Shown one piece after another: positions 6,641 through 8,349 of a DNA stretch of 8,349 nucleotides. The DNA comes from Haloferacaceae archaeon. GTDB lineage: Archaea; Halobacteriota; Halobacteria; Halobacteriales; Haloferacaceae. The stretch's first letter is position 1. Every line of letters begins with the position of its first letter. The stretch lies in the NCBI GenBank assembly GCA_028274825.1, contig JAQCMZ010000065.1, positions 1 through 8,349 of the forward strand, written 5' to 3'. The notes under the pieces are model-generated. The model did no database searches and was not told where the DNA came from. It worked only from the letters and a program-made list of their open reading frames with translations. The position numbers were made by a program, and so were the translations under genes.

Positions 6641-6653
6641 GAAACGTATAATA
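6641..6653 (+). promoter_or_regulatory. Possible promoter inside the mini-element
   Basis: CGAAA (6641 region, BRE-like) directly precedes GTATAATA (6646-6653). Together they form a convincing archaeal core promoter. Transcription would begin near 6675, within the long hairpin at 6655-6689. In full-length relatives a promoter here would drive the transposon gene; here no gene follows. Confidence 0.4.
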
Positions 6654-6654
6654 T

Positions 6655-6689
6655 CCGTCTCACAGGCCCAGAAGCGGCCGGTGAGACGG
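6655..6689. repeat. Long perfect stem-loop inside the mini-element
   Basis: CCGTCTCAC (6655-6663) pairs with GTGAGACGG (6681-6689). After one A/G mismatch, GGCC (6665-6668) pairs with GGCC (6676-6679) around a 7-base loop CAGAAGC. Thirteen pairs in 35 bases are unlikely by chance. It could be an RNA element, a terminator or a protein site. Confidence 0.6.
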
Positions 6690-6731
6690 GCAGTCTGTCA
6701 GGCTTAAAATTGGGGATACTGAACGAGTCCC

Positions 6732-6863
6732 TCTGACTTCCCTGCTGGAAGCCGCCTGAGAAAGCCCGGGTTTCGAAAGAGATGGGTGTGGGGCTTTCCG
6801 CTTGTGGAGCACGACACTTGCGAGTCCACCGACAGGCCCACCGGTAAACGGGTGGGGAGCTGA
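6732..6863 (+). ncRNA. Candidate structured RNA (possible omega-RNA-like) at the element's right end
   Basis: Successive foldable segments are visible: CTTCC/GGAAG (6737-6751), GAAAGCCC/GGGCTTTC (6760-6767 with 6791-6798, perfect 8 pairs), a CGC...GCG arm (about 6799-6822) and the right-end hairpin 6837-6856. An A/T-rich GCTTAAAAT at 6702-6710 could be its promoter. IS605-type elements make an RNA that overlaps the right end and guides TnpB; this region has the right place and shape. It is an inference from folding by eye; another RNA class or no transcript remains possible. SRP RNA and RNase P RNA signatures were looked for and not found. Confidence 0.3.
6837..6856. repeat. Right-end subterminal hairpin
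   Basis: CCCACC (6837-6842) pairs with GGTGGG (6851-6856) over an 8-base loop, followed by GGAGCTGAC. The place, the short tail and the final TGAC resemble haloarchaeal IS605-type right ends, whose hairpin is usually followed by an AGTTCAC-like tail. Confidence 0.45.
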
Positions 6864-7030
6864 CATACCCCGATTGTCTCTTTTGAGTCCGTAAATAAAA
6901 TCTAATCTCTGGGAGGAGAACTTACGACTCGACTCGTCTCGGTGAGAACCCACCACTGCAGTTGTCTCGCCTCTGTATCAGCTACGCGCCGGCAGGATCT
7001 GTCACAACCGGCCGTGACGACAACTCAGGT

Positions 7031-7780
7031 TCAGTGCTGACCGGCGAGTTTGAACTCAATGCGCTCCTCGTCAGAGCCTTTGGTTTCTCGCCCAGTCACG
7101 ACAACTTCGCCAATCTCAGCCGTGGAGGAGACGTGGGTTCCCGCACATGCCGTCTGGTCGAAAGGCCCGGCATCCGACTGGGCACCCGCAATTTCGACAA
7201 TTCTGAGTTGGCGGATAGAATCGGGTAACAGACCGATTCGCGTCCGGTCGGTGTCGAGTTCAGCCTCCGCGCGATCCCGGTCTAGAGTGTACCAGTCGAC
7301 AGTGCGGGCGGCCGCGGTCAGTTCGTTTAATCGAGTCTCAACAGCCTGCAGGTCGGCTTCTGTGAGACGCTCGTACTCGCAGTCAAGATGGGCATGGTCT
7401 GCATACAATTGATTCCCGGTGGTGCGAGCGTCGTATTCGTCCAGCATCACTGCCGACAACAGATGCTGGGCCGTGTGGTATCGCATGTGCGCGTGTCGCC
7501 GGTCCCAGTTGAGGTGGCCTGTGACGACCGTTCCCTCTGGTGGGGCCTCGGTAGGAGCGTCAACTGGATCGAGTCGGTGGTAGATGGTGTCTTTCTTTTC
7601 GACGCCAGTGACCTCCCACCGATTACCGCCAGCCGAGACAGTGCCGGTGTCGTCGGGTTGGCCGCCACCAGTCGGGTAAAACGCCGTTGCGTCGAGAACA
7701 ATCCGGTCGCCGAGTCGGCGGTCGACCGTGGCATCGAACTCTCGGAGTGTGCTATCGTCGAGATACAGCTGCTGTGGCAT
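7031..7780 (-). CDS. alaX: Alanyl-tRNA editing protein (AlaX, trans-editing hydrolase)
   Basis: The product hydrolyses tRNA(Ala) mischarged with serine or glycine, backing up the editing site of alanyl-tRNA synthetase in the cytoplasm. The 249-residue length fits the AlaX-M type, with the N-terminal beta-barrel plus editing domain. Visible motifs are LDATAFYPTGGGQPDDTG (residues 29-46, the glycine-rich motif of the family), the zinc ligands H102 and H106 in RYHTAQHLLSA, and C212 and H216 in CAGTHVSSTAEIG. All catalytic elements are present. A start at 7780 (MPQQLYLDDSTLREF) was chosen because the family begins this way; an in-frame GTG at 7843 would add 21 residues without family resemblance. 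No clear TATA box is seen before either start. The gene converges on the mini-element and points away from the gene starting at 8300. Confidence 0.95.
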   Translation of the reverse strand: MPQQLYLDDSTLREFDATVDRRLGDRIVLDATAFYPTGGGQPDDTGTVSAGGNRWEVTGVEKKDTIYHRLDPVDAPTEAPPEGTVVTGHLNWDRRHAHMRYHTAQHLLSAVMLDEYDARTTGNQLYADHAHLDCEYERLTEADLQAVETRLNELTAAARTVDWYTLDRDRAEAELDTDRTRIGLLPDSIRQLRIVEIAGAQSDAGPFDQTACAGTHVSSTAEIGEVVVTGRETKGSDEERIEFKLAGQH

Positions 7781-7855
7781 ATGTGAATGGACGGCGAGAT
7801 GGAGGTTGACATCCTCCTCCGCGTGACTGCGGCCGAATCCCACGGCACCGCTGGG

Positions 7856-7940
7856 TTGGGAGTGTCAGGGTCGCAGACTCCCAAGCCAACACACCGTTGG
7901 AATCGGTGAGTGACCGGTCGATGGGCAGTCTCTTGGGAGT
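7856..7940. repeat. Three copies of TTGGGAGT, one inverted
   Basis: TTGGGAGT occurs at 7856-7863 and 7933-7940, each followed by G, giving a 9-base direct repeat. Its exact reverse complement ACTCCCAA lies at 7877-7884. The first two form an 8-base stem with a 13-base loop. The set lies 76-160 bases upstream of the alaX start, where a regulator site or a transcript hairpin would be possible. Confidence 0.45.
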
Positions 7941-8147
7941 GGCCACCCCGGGACTCCTCTCCGTTGTCGTGTTCGGGCACCCAGTGTTGTGTTGGCCACA
8001 GGGAGTCCAACAGACTTCGACGGACTCGGAGTGACTTTCTCTGCGAGTATTTGCCCGGTGGTTGGTGTGTGATCCCCACATCGGGCCACACTCTGTTTTC
8101 AGTCTGGGCGGACACTCGAACCGCCAGTTGTCGGGCGCTCGGCTACA

Positions 8148-8163
8148 CTGGGGTCGTCCCCAG
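8148..8163. repeat. Perfect hairpin CTGGGG-TCGT-CCCCAG
   Basis: A 6-base GC-rich stem with a 4-base loop lies about 140 bases before the gene at 8300. No T-run follows on either strand, so a terminator role is not supported. Confidence 0.4.
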
Positions 8164-8272
8164 TTCGCCGACGCTTGCAGAGACGGTGTTTTGGCACAAT
8201 CCCGGTCGGGAATTGCCGCTGTGACGGCGCGTATCCACGCCGTGAACGACGTGGGAGTGCGCCTGTTCCACC

Positions 8273-8278
8273 TATAAT
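8273..8278 (+). promoter_or_regulatory. TATA box for the gene at 8300
   Basis: TATAAT is centred about 25 bases before the GTG at 8300, the spacing for a leaderless transcript. A purine-rich GAGGTGA (8288-8294) also sits 5 bases before the GTG and resembles a Shine-Dalgarno site, so a slightly earlier transcript start with a short leader is an alternative. Confidence 0.5.
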
Positions 8279-8299
8279 ACGAACCGTGAGGTGACGTCA

Positions 8300-8349
8300 G
8301 TGTCCATCGCAATTGCGATACTCGCGACCACGATTGTGACCGGGGCTAT
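8300..8349 (+). CDS. Start of a hypothetical protein with hydrophobic N-terminus (partial)
   Basis: Only the first 16 codons are in the window: GTG start, then MSIAIAILATTIVTGA. The composition (Ile, Ala, Leu, Thr) suggests a first membrane helix or a signal segment. Support comes from the TATA box about 25 bases upstream and the GAGGTGA just before the start. An in-frame GTG at 8291 is an alternative start. No function can be given from so short a piece. Confidence 0.5.
   Translation, partial: MSIAIAILATTIVTGA

Larger units (their letters stand above)
6571..6866 (+). mobile_element. Transposase-less IS200/IS605 (IS1341-like) mini-element, probable
   Basis: The stretch starts with GCGCGGAAG and a 20-base near-perfect palindrome (6590-6609) followed by GAAAGCGC. 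This pattern closely matches, from memory, the left ends of haloarchaeal IS200/IS605 elements. About 230 bases later a second hairpin (6837-6856) is followed by GGAGCTGAC, resembling their right ends. No transposase frame lies between, in either strand. Such small palindrome-ended derivatives are known in halophilic archaea (the PATE elements of Haloquadratum). The ends given are approximate, because these elements lack terminal inverted repeats and target duplications. An alternative is two unrelated remnants. It lies between the GNAT gene and the 3' end of the convergent alaX gene. Confidence 0.5.
7781..8299. other. Gene-free spacer with short repeats, upstream of alaX
   Basis: These 519 bases separate the divergent alaX and 8300 genes. 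Open frames on both strands are rich in Arg, Ser, Thr and Pro, lack acidic bias and match nothing I know. The spacer holds three copies of an 8-base motif (7856-7940), a perfect small hairpin (8148-8163) and, at the right edge, a TATA box for the gene at 8300. The spacer is long for two haloarchaeal promoters and may contain decayed sequence. Confidence 0.5.

Noticed and set aside
6640..6900. SRP RNA or RNase P RNA as the identity of the structured region
   Set aside because: The diagnostic SRP GGAAGGAAGCAG-type loop is absent. A sequence on the minus strand slightly like RNase P GAGGAAAGUCC lacks the partner conserved region.
6660..6956. A 98-codon minus-strand open frame across the mini-element
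   Set aside because: It runs through strong hairpins and gives no recognisable protein; the palindromic structure explains the region better.
7447..8312. Long minus-strand open frames of 222 and 186 codons overlapping alaX and its upstream region
   Set aside because: They overlap the well-supported alaX gene in other frames or read Arg/Ser/Thr-rich low-quality protein; stop-free frames are common in GC-rich sequence.

Overview
The window looks like part of a haloarchaeal (class Halobacteria) chromosome. The evidence is the acidic proteins, a cytochrome c oxidase subunit I fused to subunit III, archaeal BRE/TATA-like boxes about 25-30 bases before several start codons (mostly leaderless genes), a GNAT acetyltransferase with a C-terminal zinc ribbon of a kind I associate with haloarchaea, and IS200/IS605-type palindromic ends like those common in haloarchaea. 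No rRNA, tRNA or CRISPR array was recognised. The seven genes that are complete or nearly so, plus one gene start, cover only about two thirds of the window, which is sparse for an archaeon.

Bases 1-3039 hold the core of a haem-copper terminal oxidase: the 3' part of subunit II (coxB, with a complete CuA site) overlapping by four bases the fused subunit I-III gene (coxAC). Bases 3040-5556 hold three small membrane-protein genes on the same strand, separated by gene-free gaps of 670, 736 and 217 bases: a His-rich four-helix protein (3710-4165), a 46-residue one-helix protein (4902-5042) that is easily missed, and a prokaryotic subunit IV-like protein (5260-5556). They plausibly form, assemble or tune the oxidase. 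The donor is probably a blue-copper halocyanin, but no such gene is in the window.

Bases 5694-6446 encode the GNAT/zinc-ribbon protein. Downstream lies a cluster of hairpins (6457-6523), then a roughly 0.3 kb stretch (about 6571-6866) that looks like a transposase-less IS200/IS605 (IS1341-like) derivative: a left-end palindrome, a right-end palindrome, and a highly foldable interior that may be an omega-RNA-like transcript. Bases 7031-7780 on the minus strand encode an alanyl-tRNA editing hydrolase (AlaX). The 519-base spacer 7781-8299 carries repeats but no credible gene. At 8300 a new plus-strand gene starts with a hydrophobic N-terminus and runs off the window.

The most interesting points are the loss of the canonical K-channel lysine and threonine in the oxidase, the Trp-to-Tyr change at the electron-entry site of subunit II, the overlooked 46-residue candidate subunit, and the mini-element with a possible stand-alone guide RNA.
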